A stretch of DNA of 64,000 nucleotides from the NCBI RefSeq assembly GCF_037126465.1, contig NW_026999467.1, forward strand, positions 62,001 to 126,000, given 5' to 3'. The notes under the pieces were generated by a model. It saw only the letters and a list, made by a program, of their open reading frames with translations. It was not told where the DNA came from and did no database searches. How positions within the stretch are numbered: the stretch's first letter is position 1; every line of letters starts with the position of its first letter. Shown here piece after piece: positions 31,314 to 42,942 of this stretch. The position numbers were made by a program, and so were the translations under genes. Source of the stretch: Ornithodoros turicata. Lineage: Eukaryota; Arthropoda; Arachnida; Ixodida; Argasidae.

Positions 31314-32300
31314 TATGCTGGAAGGTCTGGAAGTTCCTGAAATATGTTCACATGTAATGAGTGTTCCAGACGTATCTATAACAAGGCAGCTACAGGAAGC
31401 TGGGTATCTAGTCGCCCACATGGTTTTAGGACAAGAAAATAATGAATCCACCATTGGTATGTTGATCGGTTCAGATAACTATCGGAAGGTAGTAAAAGGG
31501 AGGACATGCCATCTTCAGGGAACGTTGACAGCGGTGGAGACTGTTTTCGGGTGGACTGTGCATGGACCATCGATGAGTTCATCTATGCGTACTTCCTGTA
31601 CCATCATGCAAGTTTTACGGCTAGGTGTACAATGAAATGAATGTGACATTCAGACCCAAGAAGCATGGGAAGATAGACTTTCAATCAGTACCAATCCAGT
31701 GGACAGTGGACTACAAGAGCCTAACAAAACACAAAAAATGAGTGATGTGTTGGCTCATTTTGAACCTACGGTCTCTAAAGTCGGCAGAAGGTACCAAGTG
31801 GGATTGCCCTGGAAGCACAACTCTGACAAACTGTGCCATATGTGAACGAACTGTGAACATATTGCCCGGAATCGGCTACACCGGCTGATGAAGCAACATG
31901 AAAAACGCCAAGAACTCATGGATGAGTATGACGGTGCAAAACCACATGTATATACTTTCAGGAGTTGCTGAAAAGATTACTCAGTCAGAAGACATTGACA
32001 ACCTACTACAACAACGGATCTACTACATGCCCCACCATAAAGTCATATGAAACGACAATGCAACTACCAGGGTATGAGTTGTTTTCGATGCGTCGTCAAG
32101 TGCATCAGGGCTGCTAGCTCTAAATGAAAAGTTGGAAGAGAGCCCAAATTTGCATCCAAACCTGACGCGCTTGCTACTCAAGTTTCATTCTAATAACATA
32201 GGAATCACAAGTGATATTGGAAAAGTTTTTCTTCGGATCCTGTAGTCGCCGGAAGATTGTGATGCATTGAGGATCTTTTGGTCGATATTCACGTTTTTCT
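31314..32300 (+). pseudogene. BEL protease/RT region remnant
   Basis: 31315-31635 reads VAHMVLGQENNESTIGMLIG, then SDNYRKVVKGR and AVETVFGWTVHGP, the region (DUF1758) between protease and RT in BEL elements. About 32020-32290 gives VVFDASSSASGLLALNEKL and ITSDIGKVFLRIL, the RT finger/palm start. The usual 'TADIEKAFLQI' Asp is kept, Lys-Ala-Phe has become Lys-Val-Phe. The YxDD box is lost at the next insertion. Confidence 0.85.
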
Positions 32301-33745
32301 TGAGACAGCCGCCTGTGGTACTTGTAGTCTACTGTAGGAGGCGTCCTTCAATTCGCATGGAAGCATAGACTGTGTCCGTCGGCGAGTACTTTGGAGTGTC
32401 AGGAGCCGCCACCGCCAATGAACAGCGAGGAGAATAACAAGATTAGCACCACTCGCACTGCAGCCATGTCCGGCTTCAGATACAAAATCCAAGTTAGTTT
32501 GGAGTCATTGCGACAGTGAGTGGTTCCTCTACCTGTTGCCATTATTGAATCCTTTGTAACAGTTATGTTTTGGCACTGTTTCGACTCGCCGTTGCCTTGA
32601 CGCCTATCTTTGCCATGAACATGAAGTTTAGTAAAGACCGTGTCTACTGCGCGAACTACATAAACAGCCAAAGACAGAAAATACATTTAGAAAGGAACTT
32701 CGCCCGTGTATCTTCGCTGAATGAGGCGTTGCCGAGAAATGGTCTGACGCCTGAACAGTACTGTAACGTGCGCGAGTCAGATTATCTTTGCCAAAACTGC
32801 TAAAGTAATCAATCAAATGTAAATAAATAGCGACTCATCTTTACGTGGTCTAGAGAGTTGGATGTAACCATCGAGTTTTCGTGCACTTACCGTGCAAACA
32901 GTGACATGTACACTCAATCTACATTTCTCTATAGTGTCCATGTGAAGCCGTCGTGCTGCTTTCGACGTCCGGGGAAAACATTCCACTCTTTTTGTTCTCA
33001 AATAGCAGCACAAACAGCACAGGCAGCTGTCACAAGAAAAACGCAAATATCGACCAGTCAACTTCTCGCAGCGCTTCCATGGTCATTACACGCACCACAG
33101 TCCGACACTGAAACTTTCGCATGCTCTTTTCTTGTGCAAGAAAAAAACGTTTTCTTTCCATTTTCTGTGCACTCAAATATCATATTATGGAAGCATGTGC
33201 CTACAAAGTTTGATGAACATTCCAGGTGGGTTTTTTTAGATATTGACGCTCAAAAACCTCAATTTTTCAAATGTCACGTGTGGTAGACGTTTCCATGCGT
33301 TTCCATGACAGCAACCTTGCCTATACACCTAAATTTGATACCAAATTATAGAGCTCAGTCTCGGCTACATGGCGATGCCTTTCTCGTTTCACCGGCATGT
33401 ACACAAGTGCCGCCATAGGCGCAATAATGTGAGCGATTTTTGTCGTCGCTGACAACTTTGTGTATTTTTAGCTGCAAAATAACAGAACGCCCGCCTGAAC
33501 TGAGCCCACACACTAGAAGCCAACATAGCTGACAGTGCAAGGAAAAAAATTCAAAGCCGTGAATGCGTTCGTTGGAAAGATATTGAATGCCAAAATCACT
33601 ATGCAGAAAGTGCGTCGGACCTGCCATATTCTTCCAGATTTTTTTTCTCGGGAACTAGGGAAACTAGAGAAAAAATACTTGCTGTTCAACTCTCAATCTG
33701 AGTCAGGCTACAACATATATTTTTTCAATAAAAATCACTGATGGT
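32300..33745. mobile_element. Unidentified insertion in BEL
   Basis: BEL coding similarity stops near 32300 and resumes near 33745. The 1.45 kb between shows no homology to BEL. It contains a short frame at about 32615-32800 (MKFSKDRVYCANYINSQRQ...) and a 142-codon frame at 32858-33286, neither with a domain that I recognise. Borders and termini could not be fixed. Confidence 0.45.
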
Positions 33746-34104
33746 GTCCGGACCACCTTGCAAGAGTTGAGATGGAACCATCCAGATATGTTGTTCAAGG
33801 CACTTCGAGAGACATTCCTATCTACCTACAAGATTGTAGGCCAACATACCTAGGCCTGTGGACAGATTTTATGATTGTCCTTTATTGGATCACTGGACAA
33901 AGTAGTTGCTGGAAAGATATTGTCGGAAACAGAGTGCTGAAAATTCAATTGATGTCATCTTCATCTGACTAGAATTACTGCCCAAGTAAAAGAAAACCCA
34001 GCTGACATTATGACACGAGGTATGTCGCTGAAGCAACTCAACGAAAGTAAGTTTCGGACCGGCCCAGAACGGCTCTGTCTTCCTACATCACACTGGCCGC
34101 AGCG
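33745..34104 (+). pseudogene. BEL RNase H region remnant
   Basis: LWTDFMIVLYWITGQSSCWK with NRVLKIQ, then, after a frame change, NYCPSK-NPADIMTRG-like codons and MSLKQL. This is the 'WTDSxxVLxWI' ... 'NPADxxTRG' pair that ends the BEL RT/RNase H module. At least two frame breaks. Confidence 0.82.
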
Positions 34105-34107
34105 ACT

Positions 34108-35505
34108 ATTCTCTAGAGAACTGGCCTAGGATTTTCCCTCTCCCACGCGCGCCCCGCCCACCCGGAGCGCGCCAATGGGAGGACGCGTGGGCGGAGTCGA
34201 CTTTCATTGCCATCTGGGAGCAGAGGTTCGAACGTAGACGGAGACGTGCTTTTCGCGGTGCTATGTCCACTGGGTCGTTCCATTCACCATGGCCCTGAGT
34301 TGGCCCGTGGTCCAGAGATGGCGCGGCTCGATCTGTGAACCTAGGGACGCGCGTTCCTTGGGACCACGAAAATGGTCGGCGATAAGTACTGTGTCTGAGC
34401 GATGCTCGCGTTTGTTTGTTTTTGCTTTTAATGAACGTTTTATGATGGCTTGTTTTTGCTTTTAGTAAACGCTTCATGATCAGCGTCTCTGAGCGATGCC
34501 CGCGTTTGTTTGTTTGTTTTTGCTTTTAATGAACGTTTTATGATGGCTTGTTTTTGCGTTTAGTAAACGCTTCATGATCGGCGTTCCTGAGCGATGGCCG
34601 CGTTTGTTTGTTTGTTTTTGCTTTTAATAAACGCTTCATGATCGGCGTCTCTGAGCGATGCCCGCGTTTGTTTGTTTTTGCTTTTAATTAACGTTTTATG
34701 ATGGCTTGTTTTTGCTTTTAATAAACGCTTCATGATCGGCGTCCTTGGGCGATGCCCGCGTTTGTTTGCTTTATTAAACATATGGAACACGCGTTGTTAG
34801 AATGATCTTGATAAGACGTCCGCGTTCATTAAAAGCAAAAACAAACAAACAAACAAACGCGGACATCTCTCAGGGACGCCGATCATGAAACGTTTATTAA
34901 AAGCAAAAACAAGCCATCATAAAACGTTCATTAAAAGCAAAAACAAACAAACAAACGCGGCCATCGCTCAGGGACGCCGATCATGAAGCGTTTATTAAAA
35001 GCAAAAACAAACAAACAAACAAACGCGGGCATCGCTCAGGGACGCGGATCATGAAACGTTTATTAAAAGCAAAAACAAGCCATCATGAAACGTTCATTAA
35101 AAGCAAAAACAAACAAACGCGGGCATCGCTCGGAGACGCCGATCATGAAGCGTTTATTAAAAGCAAAATTAAAAGCAAAAACAAAACAAACAAACAGACA
35201 AACGCGAGCATCGCTCAGACACAGTACTTATTGTCGACCATTTTCGTGGTCCCAAGGAACGCACGTCCCTAGGTTCACAGATCGAGCAGCGCCATCTCTG
35301 GAACACGGGCCACCTCAGGGCCATGGTGAATGGAATGACCCAGTGGACGTAGCATCGCGAAAAGCACGTCTCCGTCTACGTTCGAACCTCTGCCCCGAGA
35401 TGGCAATGAAAGTCGACTCCGCCCATGCGTCCTCCCATTGGCGCGGTCCGTGTGGGCGGGGCACGCGAGAGAGAGAAAAAATCCTAGGCCAGTTCTCTAG
35501 AGAAT
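34108..35505. mobile_element. Foldback (FB-type) element, 1.4 kb
   Basis: It begins ATTCTCTAGAGAACTGGCC and ends with its reverse complement. The two arms (about 34108-34790 and 34800-35505) are reverse complements along most of their length, and each holds a block of tandem repeats of GCGATGCCCGCGTTTGTTTG plus TTTTTGCTTTTAATGAACG and TTCATGATCGGCG (spacing about 60-99 bp). The unit TTCTCTAGAGAA at each tip is itself palindromic. Flanks show ACT on both sides (34105-34107, 35506-35508). The long internally repetitive inverted arms are typical of Foldback-like DNA elements. Confidence 0.85.
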
Positions 35506-35506
35506 A

Positions 35507-36220
35507 CTGTAGAAGTGGTTTTTTCCGCGTGGAAAATATTTTCGCGTTTTCGAGCTTTGAGGATTGATTCGCGAGAACTTAAATTCGTGACACAAGTTTC
35601 CGGGAGTGCTTTGCTCTTGCATATCGTGCCGCCGTCAATACTCGGGCATATTTCAGCACGTACTAAGACATCCGTTGTTCACGTGGATTGCGGCATTCTA
35701 GGTCTATTCCTTTCTTCTCCTCGCAGAGATAGGAGGAAAGGTCCTGTCAAATGGCCTTTAGGGACCCTGTAGGAGGCCATAGTACTGGCCGTGTGCAAGT
35801 TAGCCAGTTTATTTTAGCAGTTCTTATTAATTATCCCTCGGGGCACTGACCAGTTCGGTTGAGATGTGGTACTATCATTCAAGCTGGTTTTGAGAATGCG
35901 GGGAAATGCATGTTCTGGCTTCGTGGTATAGTGGTATATTGCATGTATAGTGCAAAGCGTTTATAGGAGTAACAAAAGCATGATGAATTTTCATTTCTTT
36001 TCATCTTGCCTGATGGGATAAAACAATCTTCTGCGCTTGTTTAAACTGCCTATGCTGCATGGAGTAGAAAGGGTCAGGTAGTCGCGGTATAGCGTCGAAC
36101 GCCGAACGATTTTCGCCCTCATATGGCCAGAATTATTCGCGGGAACATAAATTCGCGATTTTGGAGGTGTGCGCGAAAAACGCGGAAAATAATTCCGCGC
36201 GAAAAAAACCACTTCTACAG
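35507..36220. mobile_element. TIR element with CTGTAGAAG ends, copy 2
   Basis: CTGTAGAAGTGGTTTTTTCC at the left and its near complement ending CCACTTCTACAG at 36220, then TA. Same family as 30592-31313; the interiors of the two copies do not match, so the family is defined by its ends. The Foldback element sits at its left border. Confidence 0.8.
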
Positions 36221-36222
36221 TA

Positions 36223-37395
36223 GTCGCCGCAGCCTGTATCCTCATCAATCACAAGATTGGAGATTAGTGAGCCCGAGAGGAAAGAAGCTGTTTACACGGG
36301 TCTGTCTACGACTAAAGAAAGTACGACACCTGTATTTGATATAGAACGATACAGTAGTCTCAGAACCGTTCTACGGGTGACAGCATGGATTATGAGGTAA
36401 CATCCGAAACACGCTTCCGTCTGTGACAGGAAGGCTCACAGTTCAAGAGCTAACTAAAGTTGAAAACTACTGGATACTACAGGTACAGAAAGCTGGTTTT
36501 GCTGAAGATATGAACAGGATAACAAAGGGCGAGACACCAAGAATGAAATCCATTCTGAAACAGCTGAAGCCTTATGTAGATGACAATTACATACTCAGAG
36601 TGGGTGGACAGTCGCAAAACAGCGATGATGAAGTGCATACGAAACACCCAATCATTCTGCCAGCTGACCACCATTTCACAACGTTATGTGTTAGACAACA
36701 TCATGAGAGCCTACTTCACGCAGGTGTGAGGACCACACTATGTCTATTACGAGAACGATTTTGGATCGTCAGAGGTTGGCAGGTTGTCAAGAGGATTCTG
36801 TGGAAATGTACAGTATGCGGACGAGCAGCAGCAAAAACAGGCTCAGCTCCATTGCCCCTTTTGCCCCGGCATCTTGTCATCTGCACCAGTCCCTTCGAAA
36901 ATACAGGTGTGGATTTCGCAGGACCTTTTATCACTGCACAGATGAAGGCACAAACAAAGCTTATGTGGCGCTCTTTACATGTGCGGTAACAAGAGCTGTG
37001 CATATAGAGGTTGTGACAGACTTATCCACAAAGAAATTAATAATGGCTTTCAAAAGATTCGTTTCCCGCCGAGGGTTGTCGTGAGTAGTGTACTCCGACA
37101 ATGCTCAAGCATTTCGCCATGCATCCAAAACGTACGAAAGCTTTTCACTCCCCTTGCAAGTGAAGACGTACAGGAACACCTCAGTGAGCAGCGTATAGAG
37201 TGGAGATTCATCGTTGAGCAGGTACCTTGGTGGGGTGTTTCTGGGAGGGGATGATCCGGACAGTGAAAAATACATTACTAAAAGTGCTAAAGAAAAATTC
37301 TCACACATTCGAAGAACTCGCAACGATATTAAGTGAAACAGAAGCAATGGTTAATTCACGACTGATAACGTATGATTACTCGGAAGCACACGAGC
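36223..37395 (+). pseudogene. BEL integrase remnant
   Basis: The frame 36423-36989 is open for 188 codons and holds the H2C2 zinc-binding region (HHESLLHAGVRTTLCLLRER, then ILWKCTVCGR) and the start of the core, NTGVDFAGPF with the first catalytic Asp. A frameshift at about 36950 moves into 36740-37084, KAYVALFTCAVTRAVHIEVV, and then YSDNAQAFR (second Asp) in another frame, up to WWGVSGRG near 37250. The third acidic residue region is degraded. Confidence 0.88.
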
Positions 37396-37397
37396 TA

Positions 37398-38169
37398 CAG
37401 TAGAATCTCGATTATACGAATCTCACGGGGTCGCGGAAAAAATTCGTATCATCCGAAATTCGTATCAAACGAATTAAACCAAAATAAAAATTGAGGCAAG
37501 AAAATAGACAGTGACTGATCATTTTCCGTTACTCTCAATGAAAGAGGTTGGTTGTAACGCTTTTATGTCTCCGTTTTTGGCCAATGCAGCCCAAATACGC
37601 GAGATGATTCAAAAGACGTAGCACGTGCTTTTCACCCGCGAGTCGCGCGGCAGTGTTCTAAAGCGAGCTTCTCCTAAAGCACGTAGGCGTTAGGTGAAGC
37701 CGACTTGCGGAATGGTGACTCGTTTTGTTGCCACAAGTTGTCCTGATATGTTCCCTCCACGTGTTCTGGGGTTCTCGCTGCTGTTTTCCGCCAGAGCGAT
37801 GTCACACAGCTTCGCGGTTTATTGTTGCGAAGGGGGTAAAAAGGTCATAACAGAGATAAGGTGATAAGGTTCCGGGCCGTTCAATCCCTTTGATCTTAGG
37901 AAAGTCATTGCTTGCATTGCGCTACATGATGTAAGGGAGTTCGTGGTGAGAATCGCCCTCCCTTTTCGAAAGACGCAGCAGCATGACTCGCGCGCTCTCG
38001 CGTCACGGGGGAACGACTTCTGTCGCATCCTCGGCTCATTCGTATCATCCGTAAAGGCAAGATAACGCATTCGTATCATCCGAACTCTAATACATGGGAA
38101 GACCAGGCATTCCGGCCGGGACCAGAGAAGAATTCGTATCATCCGTGATCGTATCATCGAGATTCTACT
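37398..38169. mobile_element. Pogo-type MITE, copy 2 (772 bp)
   Basis: CAGTAGAATCTCGATTATAC at 37398, preceded by TA, and its complement at the right end (GTATCATCGAGATTCTACTA, last base changed). Same family as 4511-6119, but without the two extra internal segments. It interrupts the BEL integrase-to-C-terminal region. Confidence 0.8.
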
Positions 38170-38582
38170 ATTACCACTGACTCCCTCTCATTTCCTCATT
38201 GGCCGCAAGCTGACATGCATTTCGACTGAAGAGACAGGAGACTACACGGCAAGACTTTACTTGACGACTGAGACACAGAGAACACCTGATGGATTGTCTT
38301 AGGCGACAATGGCAACGAGAGTACCTGAATGAGCTACACAATGCACATTTTTCAAGGTCGGCATTCAGAACTACAAACTTTGAAGTCGACAATGTAGTGC
38401 TCATTAAGGAGAAACGTCCGCGACTTGAGTGGAAATTAGGACGCGCGGTTCAGCTTCTCAGAAGCCACGACGGTATAGTGAGAGCCTGCCAGATCAAGCT
38501 CCCCGGCGGCATGCTGATACGCAGACCAATCCAACTGATCTGCAACCTTCAAGTACAAGAGCGATCAACTTCATGTTCATGA
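38170..38582 (+). pseudogene. BEL C-terminal domain remnant
   Basis: Codons around 38400-38550 read EKRPRLEWKLGRAVQLLRSH, then DGIVRACQIKLPGG and RRPIQLICNL, the DUF5641 domain at the end of BEL pol. The frame 38289-38582 is open; earlier parts lie in other frames. Confidence 0.85.
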
Positions 38583-39255
38583 GGGGCAGTGTAAAAAAAG
38601 AACGACGACGACAGAGATACTACCAACGAAGTATGGAGCGTGCATAAGCTCGCAAAGTCTTTTTAGTTTGTTCTAATTTTTTGTTTTATTTGTTTGTTCC
38701 ATTCTTTTGGCCACAATATGTTGCTATCTATGTGTAAATTGTTTATCTACGGCTTTTCTGAATTTCCAATGCAACAAGCAACAACAAAGCAAAGTATCCC
38801 CACTAATGTTTCAGTCACCTGGTTCCTTTCACTAATGAAGCTAATTAACAACCAATTACCAATTTAACCAGTCTATCCAGCTTGTATGCATAATCAATTT
38901 ATTGAATTCAGTGAGTACATAAGGCTTTTTCATGCTTTCTGAGATATGACTGATTTGGCATGTCAAATTAATTTAGGTAATTAAGTTAGCTGGTTATGCT
39001 AATGAGCACCTTACCACTCCACATCATAGCTGACATTTTTAGTACTCAGTGCAAGAGCACACACTGCACAAGTTAGACACCATTTGGCATGTAAATGATG
39101 CTTTACTTTTTGGCTTTTGCATGAATTTTGAATGCTTTTGAAAGTATTCTCCACACTCATCTTCTTAAAGGAGCAATAAGATGACATTTAACAAATGAGA
39201 CAGGGTTTTGAAAACCCTGTCTCATTCGTCAGCTGTCTATCAGGAGCCAAGGTTA
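38583..39255. other. Downstream of BEL, one small perfect hairpin
   Basis: The expected 3' LTR was not recognised. At 39194-39226 AATGAGACAGGGTTTT is followed, after one base, by its exact complement, a 16-bp palindrome. Confidence 0.45.
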
Positions 39256-39261
39256 AAAAGC

Positions 39262-39686
39262 GTAAAGCGTGAACCGCATGGCCCGAAAAGCGTCCGAATT
39301 CTTTCCGAACCGAATTCGGGTCCGAACTTTTTTTGGAGAACAGAATTCCGTGCCGAATTCGGCCCGATCTGGCCAAGACAGATTTCTCCTCCGAAATGGG
39401 ATGTGACGCCAACCGAAAAATAGAAGCAACCAGTGGCTATCCAGCCGGAAGGAGAACCATAGCAACGATGACGTAGCAATGGGGTCGACTGTTGCCGTGT
39501 GTGTGACTTCTACCCCTATGAATACAGGGATTATCTCATTGAACTGGATGGTTGAAAGGCGATGTTCCCCAAGGCCAGACGTCTTCGGCCGAAATTCGGG
39601 GTGCATTTCGGTAGCATGCGGTGATGCACAGAAAAAAGTTTGGTCCCGATTTCGGACGGTTTTTCGTGCCATGCGGTTCACCCTTA
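39262..39686. mobile_element. Foldback MITE with GTGAACCGCATGG ends
   Basis: GTGAACCGCATGGCCCGAAA (from 39269) and its near complement ending about 39685 are inverted. Inner parts contain repeated CCGAATTCGG-type palindromes. Target duplication not resolved. Confidence 0.65.
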
Positions 39687-40659
39687 AGAAACCAAGCTGT
39701 TTTGTAGTCCATAATAAAAGCGATAAAACCCAGTGCATGGGAACATAAAAGGAGATGACACAACACAGCACTAAACTGCAAAATAATGAAATTTAACCTG
39801 AAATAAGGCCACACTCCACATACAAACCACCACCAGGCCCCCCCGAAACGCAATCAGCCCAAACCAACCTTCCTTACACGCAACAAGCAATAACATGATA
39901 TCCACTTATCGAAAACATTATCATACCCATTACCTCTTGCCCCCTGCCCCCCCATTTCTTCCCACACAGGAATTGTTCAATACCATCAGACAGACACCGA
40001 GATGCCACACTAACACATTTTTCTCCCGCCCCGTTGATGGACAAAGCTTACTTGTACAAGTTGGGGTGCTCTTGTACCGGGAACCTAGTGACGAGTGGAA
40101 GATTTGTCAAAGGGACTATCGCATCTGTTGCCAGTCGATTCCGAAACTATAGTGCCGTTTCACTCTATGTTCATCACTGATAATAACACCGAATATCCGA
40201 CGCCAACTGGTGGCGTTATTCCTGTGCAGTTTGATGTAACACATGGCAAGAGCAGACGACGCATATTGACAGTATTCCAGGATTCCCTCTCTGTAAACGT
40301 CACCTCCAAAAGGTCAATCAGTGAGCGCCCTTTGGCGCAGACAAGACCAATCAGGGAGCGGCTGGAGGGACCTTGCTAGCCTTGGTGAAAGACCGACTAA
40401 CAGGAGGGTGGGCGAGTCAGAATACTAGAGGACGGCGTCTGCTTTGTGATCGGCTTGCGGAATGCTGTTTCTCGGACGTGTTCGTACAACCGTGTTCCAC
40501 GCAACATGGTCACGTCGGAACATACACTGGTAAGCCAAAGTCGGCATATTTACTGGGGACTATTCTCTTAGCATATTGTGATGCAAACACCAAGCAGACG
40601 ACGACCTCAGAGACAATCGTCTGGCTTACGCCATCATTGTGTTAGGTGCAAAGGGAGTG
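39687..40659. other. STAM intron, nothing recognised
   Basis: C-rich and otherwise plain sequence; open frames of 85-105 codons show no motif. Confidence 0.4.
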
Positions 40660-40667
40660 CAAATCTT

Positions 40668-42459
40668 TAGGGCTGTGCGAGTAGCAAAATTTTCGAGTTC
40701 GAGTCGAGTTCGAGTAATACCAAATCACTGTTTCGAGTATCGAGTCGAGTTCGAGTAGTTGGCGTTCCATTAAATGATGGGTAATGTGTAGAAGCAGGAA
40801 GATAAATATAAACTTTCAAGCTACTTTAGCGCTGCTTTTTGGCCAACTTCCCCTTAAAAATGTTCTTTTGTGTTACAGTTGACAACAAAAAATGAAATGA
40901 ATGAAGATTATAAGAGCTTTGTAAAAAAATGTGCCAACTAAGGACAACATTGCTAAATGAATATTACAACCATAAAACATTTACAAGTTATGGGTAGGAA
41001 AACTGGTCTTTCTACAACGTGCGGTTTAACACTTTCCTTACCGCCACAAAAATAGCCATTTTTGGGTGGTTTTACAAATATATTTTTTGTGGCTGACAGT
41101 ATCACTTCAAAATATGTTGCTATATGGGAAAATGTAGCCAAATCAATGCCCTATCTAATGATGTAAGTTTCATAAACAAAGCTATCAATGTATTTCCAAA
41201 ATTGATTTTGGAACATCAAAAGATTGGTACAAACAACAAACCCTCATGAATATATGCCTGTATCTTGAACAAAAATATCAATCTACAAGTTCTAAAATAT
41301 ACAAAATGTGGCAACCTTTGTGAGAAATAATATCTGAAAATATCAACCCTCTGGATCAAGAAGGTCACGAGTTGTGGAAAATAATGTGAACACTGCATGT
41401 TGTCCATGTAACTGAGTGACAGAGTTCATTGAAGGACTAAAACGGAAATTAACATCGTAATTTCCGCTGAAAATATTAGTTTCAGGTTTAACTTTCCTGT
41501 TGTACCACATATTGCTATTTCGTCACTCTTCCATTCCTCCCGGTTAGTTTTGGAACAGCAAGAACAGCAATTGTGCAAGTTACATATGCACACATATGTA
41601 GGACAAAAATCTGATTGTCTAACGCATTCAGAGTCGTTATTTGCGTTGTAATAAACGAAATCGAATCAGAATATGCCTAAAATGGGAGTATTGCGCATTT
41701 GTGAAAGGGGTCTGCCGGGGGAGCGCTACGTCGCAACCAAGATAACATCTCCACACTGCCTCCTTGGCGCAGGGCCAACTTCACAAATCGCTACCACCAA
41801 AGAAAAGATAAAAGTGAAAATTGAACTCATTCTATAGTGTTTATAGTATCCCGCAAATGTGACCACTTGTCCGAATCTACTTTAGGGACAGAGTAGCGCC
41901 GCTCATAAAACGTCAATCACCGGTGATCGACACTCGACGCGCGGTAAGGAAGCGGTCGTACCAGAAATTTTCGTAAAGTAGTCGTACACAAGGCTTCCAA
42001 CCCTTTTCGGTTTTGTGCAGATGCACTTTCTTCACTCTTGTCAGTCGTCTCCGAGTTTTATGAACCAGCAAAACCGGCGAATCCATGGGCGAAACTATGA
42101 AATGCGCCCCTCCCATGTCGGATACGCTTCTGCGCGCGCGACGCCTCCATGGCCAGCAGTAGCCAGTAGCCACTACTCAGTCTGTAGCCAAGTCGATCTT
42201 AGCCGAAGCTAATAGTGAAAACAAGATGGCGGAACTGTGACAGCAATCGCGGCTGCGCAAAATAAGTGTTTCGAAACGGTGGAATCGTTGTGACAGGTTA
42301 TATCTTACATGTAATGGATTTTAATGCGGATCTAACGCAAGCTCGAAACGATATCGAGTACTCGAAAGTTGAAGAGTCATCATTTGTCGAGTCGAGTTCG
42401 AGTCGAGTACGAGATCGACTCGACTCGAACTCGAAATTTCGAGTACTCGCACAGCCCCA
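40668..42459. mobile_element. hAT-type non-autonomous element, 1792 bp
   Basis: TAGGGCTGTGCGAGTA (left) and TGGGGCTGTGCGAGTA (complement of right) are inverted ends, and both flanks carry CAAATCTT (40660-40667 and 42460-42467), a perfect 8-bp target duplication. Subterminal regions consist of CGAGTTCGAGT repeats. No transposase frame. Confidence 0.88.
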
Positions 42460-42942
42460 CAAATCTTTAAAACTCGTTTAATATGTAAGCCGTTTGCGGA
42501 AGAGAAACTTGGCAAAGTTGACTGAAGTGGTGATGAACGTTACCGTGTCGGTCTCATACATATGTTCCCAGATGCAATAGTCCCTTTAAAGTTAGGCTCC
42601 GCAACAAAATCACCACAAAGGTTGCGGATATGCCACAACCTTTGTGGTGATTTTGTTGCGGAGCCTAACTTTAAAGGGACTATTGCATCTGGGAACATAT
42701 GTATGAGACCGACACGGTAACGTTCATCACCACTTCAGTCAACTTTGCCAAGTTTCTCTTCCGCAAACGGCTTACATATTAAACGAGTTTTAAAGATTTG
42801 TGGGGCTGTGCGAGTACTCGAAATTTCGAGTTCGAGTCGAGTCGATCTCGTACTCGACTCGAACTCGACTCGACAAATGATGACTCTTCAACTTTCGAGT
42901 ACTCGATATCGTTTCGAGCTTGCGTTAGATCCGCATTAAAAT
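42318..42942. repeat. Perfect palindrome, 307-bp arms, 11-base centre
   Basis: Arms 42318-42624 and 42636-42942 are reverse complements with no difference that I could find, centred at 42630. The left arm contains the right end of the hAT-type element plus about 165 bases of its flank; the right arm repeats both in reverse. Outside the arms the sequences differ. Confidence 0.93.

Larger units (their letters stand above)
29155..38582 (+). mobile_element. BEL/Pao retrotransposon, decayed, with nested insertions
   Basis: TGGTGCCGAAACCCGAG (29157) is the primer binding site, identical in core to the second BEL element at 61353. Gag, protease/RT, RNase H, integrase and the C-terminal domain follow in the canonical order on the plus strand but in many frames. 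At least five insertions interrupt it: 30592-31313, about 32300-33745, 34108-35505, 35507-36220 and 37398-38169. Without them it is about 4.8 kb. LTRs were not found. Confidence 0.85.

Noticed and set aside
34106..34477. 123-codon frame, mirrored by a 160-codon frame in the other Foldback arm
   Set aside because: Produced by inverted arms and tandem repeats; differences between the arms are mainly amino-acid changing, with no sign of protein-level selection.
35917..35990. Possible tRNA-Gly-like start (TTCGTGGTATAGTGGTAT)
   Set aside because: Only an A-box-like stretch; no B box or foldable cloverleaf follows.
42321..42939. Two identical 64-codon frames on opposite strands, as if a duplicated gene
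   Set aside because: They are the two arms of the perfect palindrome over a hAT terminus, not genes.
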